A stretch of DNA of 64,000 nt from Desulfomonile tiedjei DSM 6799. GTDB taxonomy: Bacteria; Desulfobacterota; Desulfomonilia; Desulfomonilales; Desulfomonilaceae. The DNA lies in the NCBI RefSeq assembly GCF_000266945.1, contig NC_018025.1:5956001-6020000 (forward strand), read 5' to 3'. Positions 36,142-44,916 of this stretch are shown here, piece by piece; the first letter of the stretch is position 1; each line of letters begins with the position of its first letter. The position numbers and the translations under genes were made by a program. The notes below the pieces were generated by a model. It was not told the origin of the DNA. It did no database searches and saw only the letters and a list, made by a program, of their open reading frames with translations.

Positions 36142-36153
36142 ATTGTATACAAT
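36142..36153. promoter_or_regulatory. Perfect palindrome attgtatacaat, probable GntR operator
   Basis: A 12-base perfect palindrome about 250 bases upstream of the larC2/ABC transporter genes. FCD-type GntR regulators commonly bind TTGTATACAA-like sites, and such a regulator is encoded at 41014-41727 in the same cluster. The pairing is inferred. Confidence 0.5.
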
Positions 36154-36400
36154 AATACCTATTTTAGAGAGCACACCAGAGACCACGATACATTCAAAGT
36201 GAGCTATATGAGCCATTTCAGATTGTTTAATTGCATGCAAAATAGTTCTTGACGAGACAATTTGTGTATGCAATCCTGAAGCTGCAATGCTTCCTGACAC
36301 GACGAAGCATTGCGGGGCGATGCTTGGGTGCATTGGTCCCGATGGATCGACCGGCTTTCAAATCACACAGCGTGCCGCAACCTAGATCCGGAGTTCGGGT

Positions 36401-36913
36401 ATGGAAAAAGATGGCTTGCTCATTCTGGTGCAGGTAGACCACCTCAGTGCGGAGGATCTTTCGTGGGTGATGGAAGCGCTCTGCATTCCTGGTGTGCGCA
36501 ATCGCAACCTCCTGCCGACCATCACCAAGAAGGGGCGCGTCGGCCACCTTCTGCTTCTGGACATCGATGTCAGATACGAGGCCGATATCTCGCGTTTCAT
36601 TGTTGAGGTGATAGGAAGCTACGGATACCATCGGATAGAGAGCAAACACGTTTTCCAGCCAACTAGCATCGAAGAGAGAGAGCTTGTAATCAGAAACCGT
36701 GAGAAAGAGCTTTCTTGCAGGGTTCGTCTCAAGAAGCGAGGAGGAGACGAATCCGGGTTCTTCGCCATCGAGAGCGATGACCTCTATGCCATCGTGAAGC
36801 GCATCCGGGATGATCTAGGCTGCGTGGTTTCTCCCATGGGGCTCAGGCGCAAGATCGAAGGAGCAGTCGTTCCTGCTCCGTCAGGTGCTGGAGTTCAGGT
36901 TATACAGCTATAG
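36401..36913 (+). CDS. larC2: LarC C-terminal domain as a separate protein (LarC2)
   Basis: 170 residues matching the C-terminal, CTP/metal-handling half of the nickel-pincer cofactor nickel-insertion enzyme LarC. Landmarks are an opening strand 'LLILVQVDHLSAEDLSWVME', 'TKKGRVGHLLLLDI' (family 'MKKGRPG'), 'IEERELVIRNREKELSCRV' and 'IKEGAV'-like end. The N-terminal half is a separate gene at 44917-45648. Start ATG 36401 has ggag 8 bases upstream. First gene of the cluster, downstream of a palindromic site. Confidence 0.78.
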   Translation: MEKDGLLILVQVDHLSAEDLSWVMEALCIPGVRNRNLLPTITKKGRVGHLLLLDIDVRYEADISRFIVEVIGSYGYHRIESKHVFQPTSIEERELVIRNREKELSCRVRLKKRGGDESGFFAIESDDLYAIVKRIRDDLGCVVSPMGLRRKIEGAVVPAPSGAGVQVIQL

Positions 36914-37187
36914 CGGACTGGAAGCCCTGAAAAATTAGACGGTCGTGGGATATGGGCCGGAGTTTGAAGGCAGGCGGGTTCCGATAGAGAAAAGTAGAGA
37001 GACCTGGAAGCGACCCGAGGCGGTTCTCTGTCAGAGTGATAACTAAATTGAGGGGCATCGACAAAGTCCCATTAGAGTGCCGCCTCCAGCGCTTCTGGCT
37101 CAAATAGACGCATGCGGATGGAAAGAAGACGAACATCGAACATTTGAAAGCAGGCTCAACAAGTCGAACAGAGGAGGAGAGTGCATC

Positions 37188-38039
37188 GTGAGCAAGACAG
37201 CAGAACTAACTACTACTAAGCAGACCCCTTTGGCGGAAGCTCGGCCCGAAAGGAGCTTTGTAAATCGTTATCTTCATAGTGATCTGACTTACAACGGCCT
37301 CAGTCTCGGCATCTTTTTGGTGCTCTGGAGTCTTCTCGCCGCAATAGCCAAATCCCCGTTCGTTCCTTCACCGGCTCAGGTGTGGGACGCTTTTGTCCAA
37401 CTCTATCAGGTAGGAGATGTGGAAGGCTACACCTTGAAAGAGCACATAAGCATGAGCATAGTCCGCATTCTGTCAGGTTTTGGCCTTGCAGCCGCTATGG
37501 GGATACCGCTTGGATTATTGATGGGGCTCAATCCGAAGATCTACGACCGCACGAGATCGATCATTGAGCCTATACGTTTCATCCCACCAATCGCCTGGAT
37601 CCCTCTTTCTATCGTAATCCTCATGGGATTCTCGCGATACGTGTTCCTCATCTGGCTCGGAGCCTTCTTCCCGATCTGGATCAACACTCTCGTGTCAGTG
37701 CCACGAGTTAACCCCGTTTACCTCAATGTGGGTCGAGTTTTTGGCGGCGACAAATGGCTGCGGATACGGAAAGTCGTCATTCCGTCGGTATTGCCGGACA
37801 TAACATCGGGCATGCGTGTAGGTCTCGGGATGGCCTGGATGTGCATAGTAGCTGCAGAGATGATCGGAGGCGAGGGTGTGGGTGTCGGTCGCCTTATCCT
37901 CAAATACGCCGAACTTCTCAGGCTGCCAGAGGTGGTCGTGGGAATGCTGATCATCGGTGTCATCGGCTTTGCCATGAACGAGATCATTTTGAGGTTTGAG
38001 AAATGGATGTTCAAGTGGAGATGGGAGGTCTCTATCTAG
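37188..38039 (+). CDS. ABC transporter permease, NitT/TauT (SsuC-like) family
   Basis: 283 residues from GTG 37188 (RBS gaggaggaga). About six membrane helices and the cytoplasmic EAA-type loop ('NVGRVFGGDKWLRIRKVVIPSVLPDI'). It forms the channel of an importer with the two ATPases and binding protein that follow. This family imports nitrate, sulfonates, aromatic acids or thiamine precursors; the substrate here is not evident. Placement between larC2 and larB suggests an organic anion handled by the same pathway. Confidence 0.88.
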   Translation: MSKTAELTTTKQTPLAEARPERSFVNRYLHSDLTYNGLSLGIFLVLWSLLAAIAKSPFVPSPAQVWDAFVQLYQVGDVEGYTLKEHISMSIVRILSGFGLAAAMGIPLGLLMGLNPKIYDRTRSIIEPIRFIPPIAWIPLSIVILMGFSRYVFLIWLGAFFPIWINTLVSVPRVNPVYLNVGRVFGGDKWLRIRKVVIPSVLPDITSGMRVGLGMAWMCIVAAEMIGGEGVGVGRLILKYAELLRLPEVVVGMLIIGVIGFAMNEIILRFEKWMFKWRWEVSI

Positions 38040-38093
38040 AATCCAACTCGAATCGGCCCGCACGGCCTACTGGCAAGAGGAAGGAAATCTACA

Positions 38094-38834
38094 ATGGATG
38101 GAGAAAAACTCAGAGTGGAAGTCGACCAGACCTTCGGCAGCTTCCACGTCCTGGATCGTCTGAACTTTTCAGTCAAAGAGAACGAGTTTCTGTGCTTGGT
38201 CGGTCCGAGCGGGAGCGGTAAAACGGTTTTGCTGCAAGTCATTGCTGGTATCGTGCCTCCCTCTAAAGGCAAGGTCACTATGGACTCGGAGCTGGTCAAT
38301 CCCAGGCATCACAAATTGGGATTTGTTTTTCAAGAGCCCTCATGCCTGCCATGGCGCACTGTCTGGGATGACGTCAAGTTCGGGCTCGAAATCAGGAATT
38401 TCGGTGAGAAAGAAATCGCGCGAAAGGTTAGCCGTGTCCTCGAAGTCGTCGGGCTGACAGGGTTTGAGAAATACTATCCTTATCAGATATCTGGTGGAAT
38501 GAAGCAGAGGGTTGCTCTCGCAAGAGCGCTTGTTACCGACCCTGATCTGCTGTTGATGGACGAACCTTTTGGAGCTCTGGATGCCCAAACACGCTACTTC
38601 ATGCAGATCGAGGCACAGCGGATCTGGGAAGAACTGAAAACAACCGTTGTGTTCGTCACCAATAACGTTGAAGAGGCTGTGTATCTGGGTGAACGGATAC
38701 TTGTGCTCTCACCTCCTCCCGCGCAGATTCGAGCGGAAATCCCTGTTGACCTGCCGCGTCCCAGAGATTTGACTGATAAGAACTTCCTGGATTTGCGCAG
38801 GCAAGTCACCAGCTATTACGAGGTGGAGCTATGA
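38094..38834 (+). CDS. ABC transporter ATPase 1 (H-loop His replaced)
   Basis: 246 residues. Walker A 'GPSGSGKT', signature 'ISGGMKQR', Walker B 'LLLMDEPFGALD'. The switch His is Asn ('VTNNVEEAVYL'), which normally cripples hydrolysis at the site using this subunit's Walker A. It overlaps the next ATPase gene by 4 bases. RBS aggaagg. Works with ATPase 2 as a heterodimer (see findings). Confidence 0.9.
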   Translation: MDGEKLRVEVDQTFGSFHVLDRLNFSVKENEFLCLVGPSGSGKTVLLQVIAGIVPPSKGKVTMDSELVNPRHHKLGFVFQEPSCLPWRTVWDDVKFGLEIRNFGEKEIARKVSRVLEVVGLTGFEKYYPYQISGGMKQRVALARALVTDPDLLLMDEPFGALDAQTRYFMQIEAQRIWEELKTTVVFVTNNVEEAVYLGERILVLSPPPAQIRAEIPVDLPRPRDLTDKNFLDLRRQVTSYYEVEL

Positions 38835-39604
38835 GCGGGAACGGGTCAAAGCCTGAGGAAAAGAAAATCAAGATCAGATTCACCAACTTCACTAAGTCGT
38901 TTGGCGATCTCCTGGTTTTGGACAACATGAACTTCAGTGTCATGGAAAACGAGTTCTTATGTATAGTCGGTCCCACTGGGTGCGGGAAGACGACTCTGTG
39001 CAATCTGATCACTACGATCTATCCCCCCACCAGTGGGGAGATTGAGATCAACGGGGAGTCGGCAAATCCGAGAAGGCATAACATTAGCTTCGTTTTTCAG
39101 GAACCTTCGGCTTTTCCCTGGCGTACACTCTGGGACAACGTCAAGTTCGGTTTGGAGATCAAGGAGGGCAGTAAAAGCAAAGAAGAAATCGACGAGAGGC
39201 TAAGCGAAATATTCCGCATGGTCAAGCTGAAAGGCTTCGAGGAATACTACCCTCATCAGATTTCCATGGGCATGAGTCAGAGGGTTGCCATCGCACGCGC
39301 GTTCGTGACGCGGCCCGATCTGCTGCTAATGGACGAACCTTTCGGCCAATTGGACATCAAGACAAGATTCCACATGATGGACGAAATCCTGAGACTGTGG
39401 CGTGAGATCAAGGCCACAATCATCTACGTGACCCACAACCTCGAGGAAGCGGTATACCTCGGTCAAAATATCCTGGTGCTTACTCAAAAGCCCACGCATA
39501 TAAAGGAAACGGTTGAGGTAAACCTACCGCATCCCCGTGATTATGCCAGTCCAGAGTTTATCGACATCAGGAAGCGTGTCACCGAGCTTGTTAAATGGTG
39601 GTAG
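38831..39604 (+). CDS. ABC transporter ATPase 2 (degenerate signature motif)
   Basis: 257 residues. Walker A 'GPTGCGKT', Walker B 'LLLMDEPFGQLD' and an intact switch His ('VTHNLEEAVYL'), but the signature is 'ISMGMSQR' in place of LSGGQ. It is clearly a paralogue of ATPase 1, translated through ATGA overlap. Most NitT/TauT importers use one ATPase gene as a homodimer; two coupled genes imply an obligate heterodimer. Confidence 0.9.
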   Translation: MSGNGSKPEEKKIKIRFTNFTKSFGDLLVLDNMNFSVMENEFLCIVGPTGCGKTTLCNLITTIYPPTSGEIEINGESANPRRHNISFVFQEPSAFPWRTLWDNVKFGLEIKEGSKSKEEIDERLSEIFRMVKLKGFEEYYPHQISMGMSQRVAIARAFVTRPDLLLMDEPFGQLDIKTRFHMMDEILRLWREIKATIIYVTHNLEEAVYLGQNILVLTQKPTHIKETVEVNLPHPRDYASPEFIDIRKRVTELVKWW

Positions 39605-39675
39605 GTGGGGTGGGCCCCTGACGCGGGTCAGACCGGATGGTGCATGAGTTTGACAAATCGAGAAAGGAAATGGAT

Positions 39676-40713
39676 ATGAGAAAAGAGGGATTTCTAGGGT
39701 TGTTTGTAAAGCTGTTCCTTTTGAGTGCGGTCATCATCGGAGGAATCGGCCAGATCACGGAGACGTACGCCGCAGACGCTAAAATGCAGAAGGTGAGGAT
39801 TGGATATCTTGTGGGCGATCAGTTGCACCAGCCCGTGCTGCCCATTGGAGAGGCCAAGGGTTACTTCAAGGAAGAAGGCCTTCAGGTTGAGGCGTTGCAG
39901 TACAAGGGATCGGGCATTCTGCTGCAGCATTTCGGTGCAAATGAGTGCGACTTTGGCTTGGTGGGGATCTCGGCGGCAATAGCCGGGAAAACTACCGGTG
40001 CTGATGTTGTCATTGTCGATAGCCTGAATCACGGAGGATCGGCCATGGTGGTTGATCCGAGTATCAATAAGTTCGAGGATCTCAGAGACCAGCCAGTTGG
40101 CACTCCTAGTGTTGGAGGCAATCAGCACACTCTGTTGACCATTCTGGAGAAAAAGCATTCTTGCCCGGTGAAGAAGGTTACCGTCAGTCCTACAGACAGC
40201 GCCGTCTTTGCGCGAAATAAAGAGGTAAAGGCAATATTCTCGTACGAGCCCTGGCCGACCAAAGTGGCGGAGTCGGCTGGCTTCAAACTCTTGTATAAAT
40301 CCGATGATGTCCTGGAAGACCAGCAGTGCTGCCTTATACTCACCCATCGAAGCTATATCAAGGCGCACCCCGATGTGGTAGAAAAGATGGTGAGAATCAA
40401 TGCCAAAGCCACAAAATACATGAGAGACCACCCGGATGAGGCCATTAAGATTCTGGCCCAGGCTTCGGGCCATGACGTTAACCTCCTGACGAAGGCTTTC
40501 AAGAACATGAGCTATCCTTGGCCGCCGGTAGTCTCGGAGAAATCGTCCAAGATAATTCTGCAGGAACTCATCGACACAGGTAAGGTCAAGGCCGAGGCCA
40601 TCAAACCTGATCTCGACACGTGGTGGAATGAGCTCTATGACAAGACCTTCGAAAAGAAACTGGTCGAGTCCGGCTACATACAGAAGCTCGAGAAAGAAGG
40701 AGTCCCCAAATAG
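39676..40713 (+). CDS. Periplasmic substrate-binding protein, NitT/TauT family
   Basis: 345 residues from ATG 39676 (RBS aaagga). Signal peptide ('LFVKLFLLSAVIIGGI', cleavage near 'TYAADA'), then an SBP_bac-type two-lobed fold ('VRIGYLVGDQLHQPVLPIGEAKGYFKEEGL'-like opening, 'ADVVIVDSLNHGGSAMVV', 'PVGTPSVGGNQHTLL'). Last gene of the transporter, before a hairpin. Ligand unknown; related proteins bind small organic anions. Confidence 0.88.
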   Translation: MRKEGFLGLFVKLFLLSAVIIGGIGQITETYAADAKMQKVRIGYLVGDQLHQPVLPIGEAKGYFKEEGLQVEALQYKGSGILLQHFGANECDFGLVGISAAIAGKTTGADVVIVDSLNHGGSAMVVDPSINKFEDLRDQPVGTPSVGGNQHTLLTILEKKHSCPVKKVTVSPTDSAVFARNKEVKAIFSYEPWPTKVAESAGFKLLYKSDDVLEDQQCCLILTHRSYIKAHPDVVEKMVRINAKATKYMRDHPDEAIKILAQASGHDVNLLTKAFKNMSYPWPPVVSEKSSKIILQELIDTGKVKAEAIKPDLDTWWNELYDKTFEKKLVESGYIQKLEKEGVPK

Positions 40714-40769
40714 AGCGGGCGTAGCTCTGAGACGATTGTGAGGAGACTCTATCGTCTGCCGGCATGGAA

Positions 40770-40798
40770 GAGGCCGCCAGCACTCCAGCGGCGGCCTC
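40770..40798. terminator. GC-rich hairpin after the binding-protein gene
   Basis: gaggccgcc / ggcggcctc, 9-bp perfect stem with an 11-base loop. Followed by aaaa on this strand, so it is T-tailed only for transcription from the right. It may end or attenuate the transporter operon. Confidence 0.55.
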
Positions 40799-41013
40799 AA
40801 AAGGGTAGGAAGTAGTCTGAGAAGGTTCATTCATTATGACCGAAAAAGAAAGCATCTTCTCACTATCAACTTTGAATTTTTCCAGCACTAGGGTGCAGAT
40901 ATGGGCTTGCACTGCAAGAACTTGATGAGGTTCATAAATGAATTTGAGTAGTTCCCACACTGCCAATGAGTTTTCCCGGTTTAATTCGACCACTTCACTG
41001 GAGGGCAACTGAG

Positions 41014-41727
41014 ATGCCAGATCAAAAATCCAAAAACCGGCAGTCAAATAGTGTGCAGCACGGAACCTCACAGCAGCGCGTCTATCAAGAAATCAGGAAA
41101 TCTATCGTCGACGGCACAATCGCTTTCGGCCAACGTCTCTCCGAAGATTCGCTCGCGAAGATGTTTCAAGTAAGCCGGACGCCTGTACGGGAAGCCATCT
41201 TTCAACTGACTCAGGAAGGCCTGATTTCAAAGAAGAACAACAGCCACTTTTATGTAAGGAGGCCTTCGGAAGAGGAATTGGAGGATCTCTTCGATCTGCG
41301 CATAGTCCTCAACAACCTACTTATAGACAAGCTGATGGCTCATCGCGACGAGCACGTCATAGAGGCACTGGAAAGAAACGTAGAGAAGTGCAAATCACTT
41401 GACGAGAGTGATACCGTAAGCCTGAATTATGCACTCTCCGAATTTCACAGTACCATGTGTGCCGGGGCCAGAAGCCCATACGTTGAGCGGTTTTTGTCTG
41501 GCATGATGGACCACATGCTGATGAGTAGGGCGATAGCCTTAGAAATCCCGGGAGTCCGCTCAATGCTCATCTCGGACCACGAGAAAATCGTGGCAGCCAT
41601 CAAGGCAGGAAACAAAGCCGAGGCGAAAAGGAGAATCCGAGAACATACTGCCAACACGAAAAAGAAAATTCTGCAGGTAGTTCTGAAAGATAGATTGAGA
41701 GAGATTGTCAACGAAGAGAGTCAGTAA
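41014..41727 (+). CDS. GntR-family regulator, FadR/FCD subfamily
   Basis: 237 residues from ATG 41014 (RBS ggaggg). The winged HTH lies at about 22-85 ('LSEDSLAKMFQVSRTPVREA'), then the all-helical FCD ligand domain with metal-binding His and Asp/Glu ('EFHSTMC', 'DHEKIVAAIKAGN', 'RRIREHT'). Such regulators respond to carboxylic acids. It is placed in the middle of the transporter/Lar cluster and probably controls it through the palindrome at 36142. Confidence 0.92.
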   Translation: MPDQKSKNRQSNSVQHGTSQQRVYQEIRKSIVDGTIAFGQRLSEDSLAKMFQVSRTPVREAIFQLTQEGLISKKNNSHFYVRRPSEEELEDLFDLRIVLNNLLIDKLMAHRDEHVIEALERNVEKCKSLDESDTVSLNYALSEFHSTMCAGARSPYVERFLSGMMDHMLMSRAIALEIPGVRSMLISDHEKIVAAIKAGNKAEAKRRIREHTANTKKKILQVVLKDRLREIVNEESQ

Positions 41728-41748
41728 GCTCTGCCAGTACTGACTCTC
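41716..41748 (+). terminator. Hairpin overlapping the GntR gene stop codon
   Basis: gagagtcagta / tactgactctc, an 11-bp perfect stem that includes the TAA stop, followed by taaatcc. Likely separates the transporter/regulator unit from the genes downstream. The next 290 bases hold another inverted repeat (ctgac..gtcag at about 41847-41862) and presumably a promoter. Confidence 0.6.
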
Positions 41749-42037
41749 TAAATCCGGACCAGATATGGAATAAGCAATCTGACAACATGCCTGTGGGACT
41801 CAGGCGATTTGGCCATGTCGCTTTGTCGACAGCGCTTTGAATACCTACTGACCATATAGTCAGGCGTCAGCTAGCTATTGAGAGCCTGAGTCCTTGTCAA
41901 GGTCGTTTCCGGGTGTTGAGTGATTCCAATAGTCGGGTGGTATAACTGCGCTCAACTCAACAGAATTGGCTTACGATCGAAAAGACTGTCAGACATCTGG
42001 TTATCAGCTCTATTATTTGTCGGAAAGGAGAAAAACC

Positions 42038-43852
42038 TTGCCACAGGAGGTTGTCATTATAGGCTCGGTTTCAATGGGGCCAAAGGCGGCGGCTAGATTC
42101 AAGAGGCTTGAGCTCGATTCTAAAGTGACTCTGCTCGATCAAGAGACATTGATATCATATGCTTGTGGAGGCATCTCTTACTTGGTGGGTGGCGATCTCA
42201 TGGGAGCCCACATTCTCAGGCAAACAAACTTTCAGGTGCTTCGAGACGAGAAATACTACCGTGAAGTCCTGGGCGTGACAATGCGGACGAACACGCGAGC
42301 ACTCAGCATTGATCGACGAGACAAAAAGGTACTGATCGAAAACACCGCAACAGGCGAACGCGAGTTGCTGCCTTACGACAAGCTGGTACTCGCTACCGGA
42401 AAGCGCCCTAAACCATTTTCTGTTCCGGGGGCCGACCTGAAAGGCGTATTCGATGTTTACAGTCTGAAAAGCGCCGAAAGGGTTAGAGAGTGGATTGTCA
42501 ATCCTGGAGCAAGCAAGGCTGTGATTATCGGCGGAGGACTGACAGGTCTGGAACTCGTGCCGGCTCTGTCAGATATGTGGGACATAGAGGTCAGTATTGT
42601 GGAGCAGTCTTCTCAACTGTTGCCCGAGCACATTGGTCCCAGCTTAGCTATGATGGTTAAACACCACCTCGAAGAGAAAGGGGCCGCAGTCTATCTGAAG
42701 GAAAGCATAGTTCGGTTGGAAGGGAACGGCACAGTACAAAGGGTGGTCACCGACAAAAGGATTTTGGAAACAGATCTGGTCATAGTGGCCACAGGCGTTG
42801 AACCCAATTCCGACCTGGCAAAAGAGGCCGGTCTGGACATATCGTCCGGTGGCGCCATCATGGTGAATAATAATATGCAGACATCGGACCCCTTGATCTA
42901 CGCGGGCGGTGACTGTGTGGAGGTGACCAACCTGATTACCCGCAAACCAGGTTACTTCCCCTGGCCTTCCATAGCTCAGCGACAGGGTCGAGTCATAGGA
43001 ACTAATCTTGCTGCCGGGAATGCGGAATTCAAGGGAGCGGTCGGCAACTATGCAGCGAAGTTTTTCGACCTGACCATTGCCTGTGCAGGGCTGAACATTC
43101 ATGCGGCTCGAAGGGAAGGATTTGATGCCGTCACTGCCATGGTCTCGCAAATCGAACGAGCCCATTTCTTTCATCAAAAAGATCACTTGTACCTGGAGCT
43201 TGTGGTCGAAAAAACGAGCGGTCGAGTACTGGGGATCCAGGGCATTTCAGATGCCGGGGATGGACTCGTCGGCCGTGTCAACACGATTGCAGCCCTCCTT
43301 GAGTATGGGCCGTCTGCCAGTGAGGTAGGGAATCTGGAAATTGCTTACGCTCCGCAATTTTCAGCGGCCATGGACGTCGTTAACACACTGGGAAACTCTG
43401 CCGAAAACGTTCTTTTTGGGCGAGGTCGCACTATGGATCCCATTGAGTTCAAGTCCTTGTGGCCGGAGATGGGCAAAAACGGATGGATTGTATTGGATAC
43501 CCGTTTCACCCACGAGGCTGAACCGTTCGTGAAGAGATATCCTGACAGATGGAAACATATCTCGACCACGGAGCTACTTGCAAGAAAGCACGAAGTCCCG
43601 AGGGACAAGAAGCTGATAGTTCTGTGCAAAACCGGCGAGCGTTCATACGATTCACACGTAATCCTGAATGACATGGATTTAGAAGACAATCGAAACCTGC
43701 AAGGAGGACTCATGTACCTGATGCAGTGCGGGATGATCTCACCAGACCTCACGGAAGTGATTGAACACGAGATGCTCGTGCAGAATTCAGAGAGCCTGGG
43801 ACCGGAAGACGAAAAGGAGGACCTATTGTTTACTGCGATGCGACAAGGATGA
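42038..43852 (+). CDS. CoA-disulfide reductase-like flavoprotein with C-terminal rhodanese domain
   Basis: 604 residues from TTG 42038 (RBS aaaggag 7 bases upstream; an earlier TTG at 41966 has none). FAD-binding N-terminus 'VVIIGSVSMG', active-site Cys in 'SYACGGISYLVGG' (the single-Cys CoADR/NADH oxidase type), NAD-binding 'KAVIIGGGLTGLEL', second FAD motif 'IYAGGDCVEV' and a dimerisation domain. From about residue 490 there is a rhodanese-like domain with 'VLCKTGERSYDS' carrying the sulfur-accepting Cys. It reduces CoA disulfide, persulfide or polysulfide in related anaerobes. In this cluster it may supply or reduce sulfur for pincer-cofactor chemistry (inference). Confidence 0.9.
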   Translation: MPQEVVIIGSVSMGPKAAARFKRLELDSKVTLLDQETLISYACGGISYLVGGDLMGAHILRQTNFQVLRDEKYYREVLGVTMRTNTRALSIDRRDKKVLIENTATGERELLPYDKLVLATGKRPKPFSVPGADLKGVFDVYSLKSAERVREWIVNPGASKAVIIGGGLTGLELVPALSDMWDIEVSIVEQSSQLLPEHIGPSLAMMVKHHLEEKGAAVYLKESIVRLEGNGTVQRVVTDKRILETDLVIVATGVEPNSDLAKEAGLDISSGGAIMVNNNMQTSDPLIYAGGDCVEVTNLITRKPGYFPWPSIAQRQGRVIGTNLAAGNAEFKGAVGNYAAKFFDLTIACAGLNIHAARREGFDAVTAMVSQIERAHFFHQKDHLYLELVVEKTSGRVLGIQGISDAGDGLVGRVNTIAALLEYGPSASEVGNLEIAYAPQFSAAMDVVNTLGNSAENVLFGRGRTMDPIEFKSLWPEMGKNGWIVLDTRFTHEAEPFVKRYPDRWKHISTTELLARKHEVPRDKKLIVLCKTGERSYDSHVILNDMDLEDNRNLQGGLMYLMQCGMISPDLTEVIEHEMLVQNSESLGPEDEKEDLLFTAMRQG

Positions 43853-43952
43853 AAGATTGAAGATGACGAGATGTTCCAACCATCTGCAATCAAGTCGGGA
43901 CGGACTGAGAGAGTCTTATCGTTCGTAATATGCTTTCAAGGAGGTTGTTGAG

Positions 43953-44912
43953 TTGACTAGGCTGCTAAAAGGGTCCGATGTGGCTATCAGTGTGGGTGTC
44001 AACGAGACTGAAAAATGTGTTGGTGGAAAGCCTATTCCTTGGGAGGATGTGGCCTTTCAAGCGGAAACTGAGTTGACGAGCGCCACTACTCCGGTAAGTC
44101 ACGATATCGGAGCAGCCACGATCTCGATACTAATGAATAATAGCGTACGAGCAAGCAAAACGCCAAGAATTGCGGATGAGCGGCTACTTAAGATCCTGTC
44201 AAGTGTCAGATCCGGAGAGATTTGTGTCGAAGAGGCATACGAGACCCTGAAAGATATGCCTTTCGAGGACCTCACGCATACCAAGATCGATCATCATCGT
44301 GCTGTCCGCAAAGGGCTTCACGAGGTGATTTTCGGCCAGGGGAAAACGGTCGATCAGATGACAGATATCATTCGCGCGATGCGTCAGAAGAATCTGGACG
44401 TACTTGTGACAAGGGTTAGAACAGATGCAGGTGAGGCTCTGCTTTCCCGTTTCCCTGAAGGAGTCTTCTCAAAGGACGCTGGTTGCTTCTTCATACGGAA
44501 AGACCTGACTGTTAAGGGCAAAGGCACAATTCTGGTCATATCGGCAGGGACTAGCGACATCAAGGTAGCTGAGGAAGCCTATATCACGTCCACCTTTTTT
44601 GGAAATACGACAGAAAAGTTGTATGACGTCGGCGTGGCGGGTATTCACAGGCTCTTTCAGCACCTAGAGACACTCAAAAAAGCCCGTGTGATCATTGTTG
44701 CAGCGGGCATGGAAGGCGCTCTTCCCTCTGTTGTGGCGGGTGTAGTAAGCGCACCGGTGATAGCTGTTCCGACGAGCGTGGGCTACGGCGCCAGCTTCGG
44801 CGGCCTGACAGCACTTCTGGCCATGCTCAACTCATGCGCCACTGTCTCCGTGATGAACATAGACAATGGATTTGGCGCTTCCTATTTCGCCACTTTAATC
44901 AATAGGCTGTGA
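43953..44912 (+). CDS. larB: Nickel-pincer cofactor biosynthesis protein LarB
   Basis: Carboxylates and hydrolyses nicotinic acid adenine dinucleotide in nickel-pincer nucleotide synthesis. 319 residues from TTG 43953 (RBS aaggagg). About 65 extra residues precede the family start ('LLKILSSVRSGEICVEEAYETL'). The PurE-like core follows, with 'VISAGTSDIKVAEEAY', 'DVGVAGIHRL', 'VAAGMEGALPSVVAG' and 'PVIAVPTSVGYGASFGGLTAL'. It is followed after 4 bases by larC1. Confidence 0.93.
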   Translation: MTRLLKGSDVAISVGVNETEKCVGGKPIPWEDVAFQAETELTSATTPVSHDIGAATISILMNNSVRASKTPRIADERLLKILSSVRSGEICVEEAYETLKDMPFEDLTHTKIDHHRAVRKGLHEVIFGQGKTVDQMTDIIRAMRQKNLDVLVTRVRTDAGEALLSRFPEGVFSKDAGCFFIRKDLTVKGKGTILVISAGTSDIKVAEEAYITSTFFGNTTEKLYDVGVAGIHRLFQHLETLKKARVIIVAAGMEGALPSVVAGVVSAPVIAVPTSVGYGASFGGLTALLAMLNSCATVSVMNIDNGFGASYFATLINRL

Positions 44913-44916
44913 AGAT

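Noticed and set aside
39694-40830. A 378-codon minus-strand frame opposite the substrate-binding protein
   Set aside because: The plus strand clearly encodes a binding protein with signal peptide and RBS; the opposite frame has no recognisable domain.
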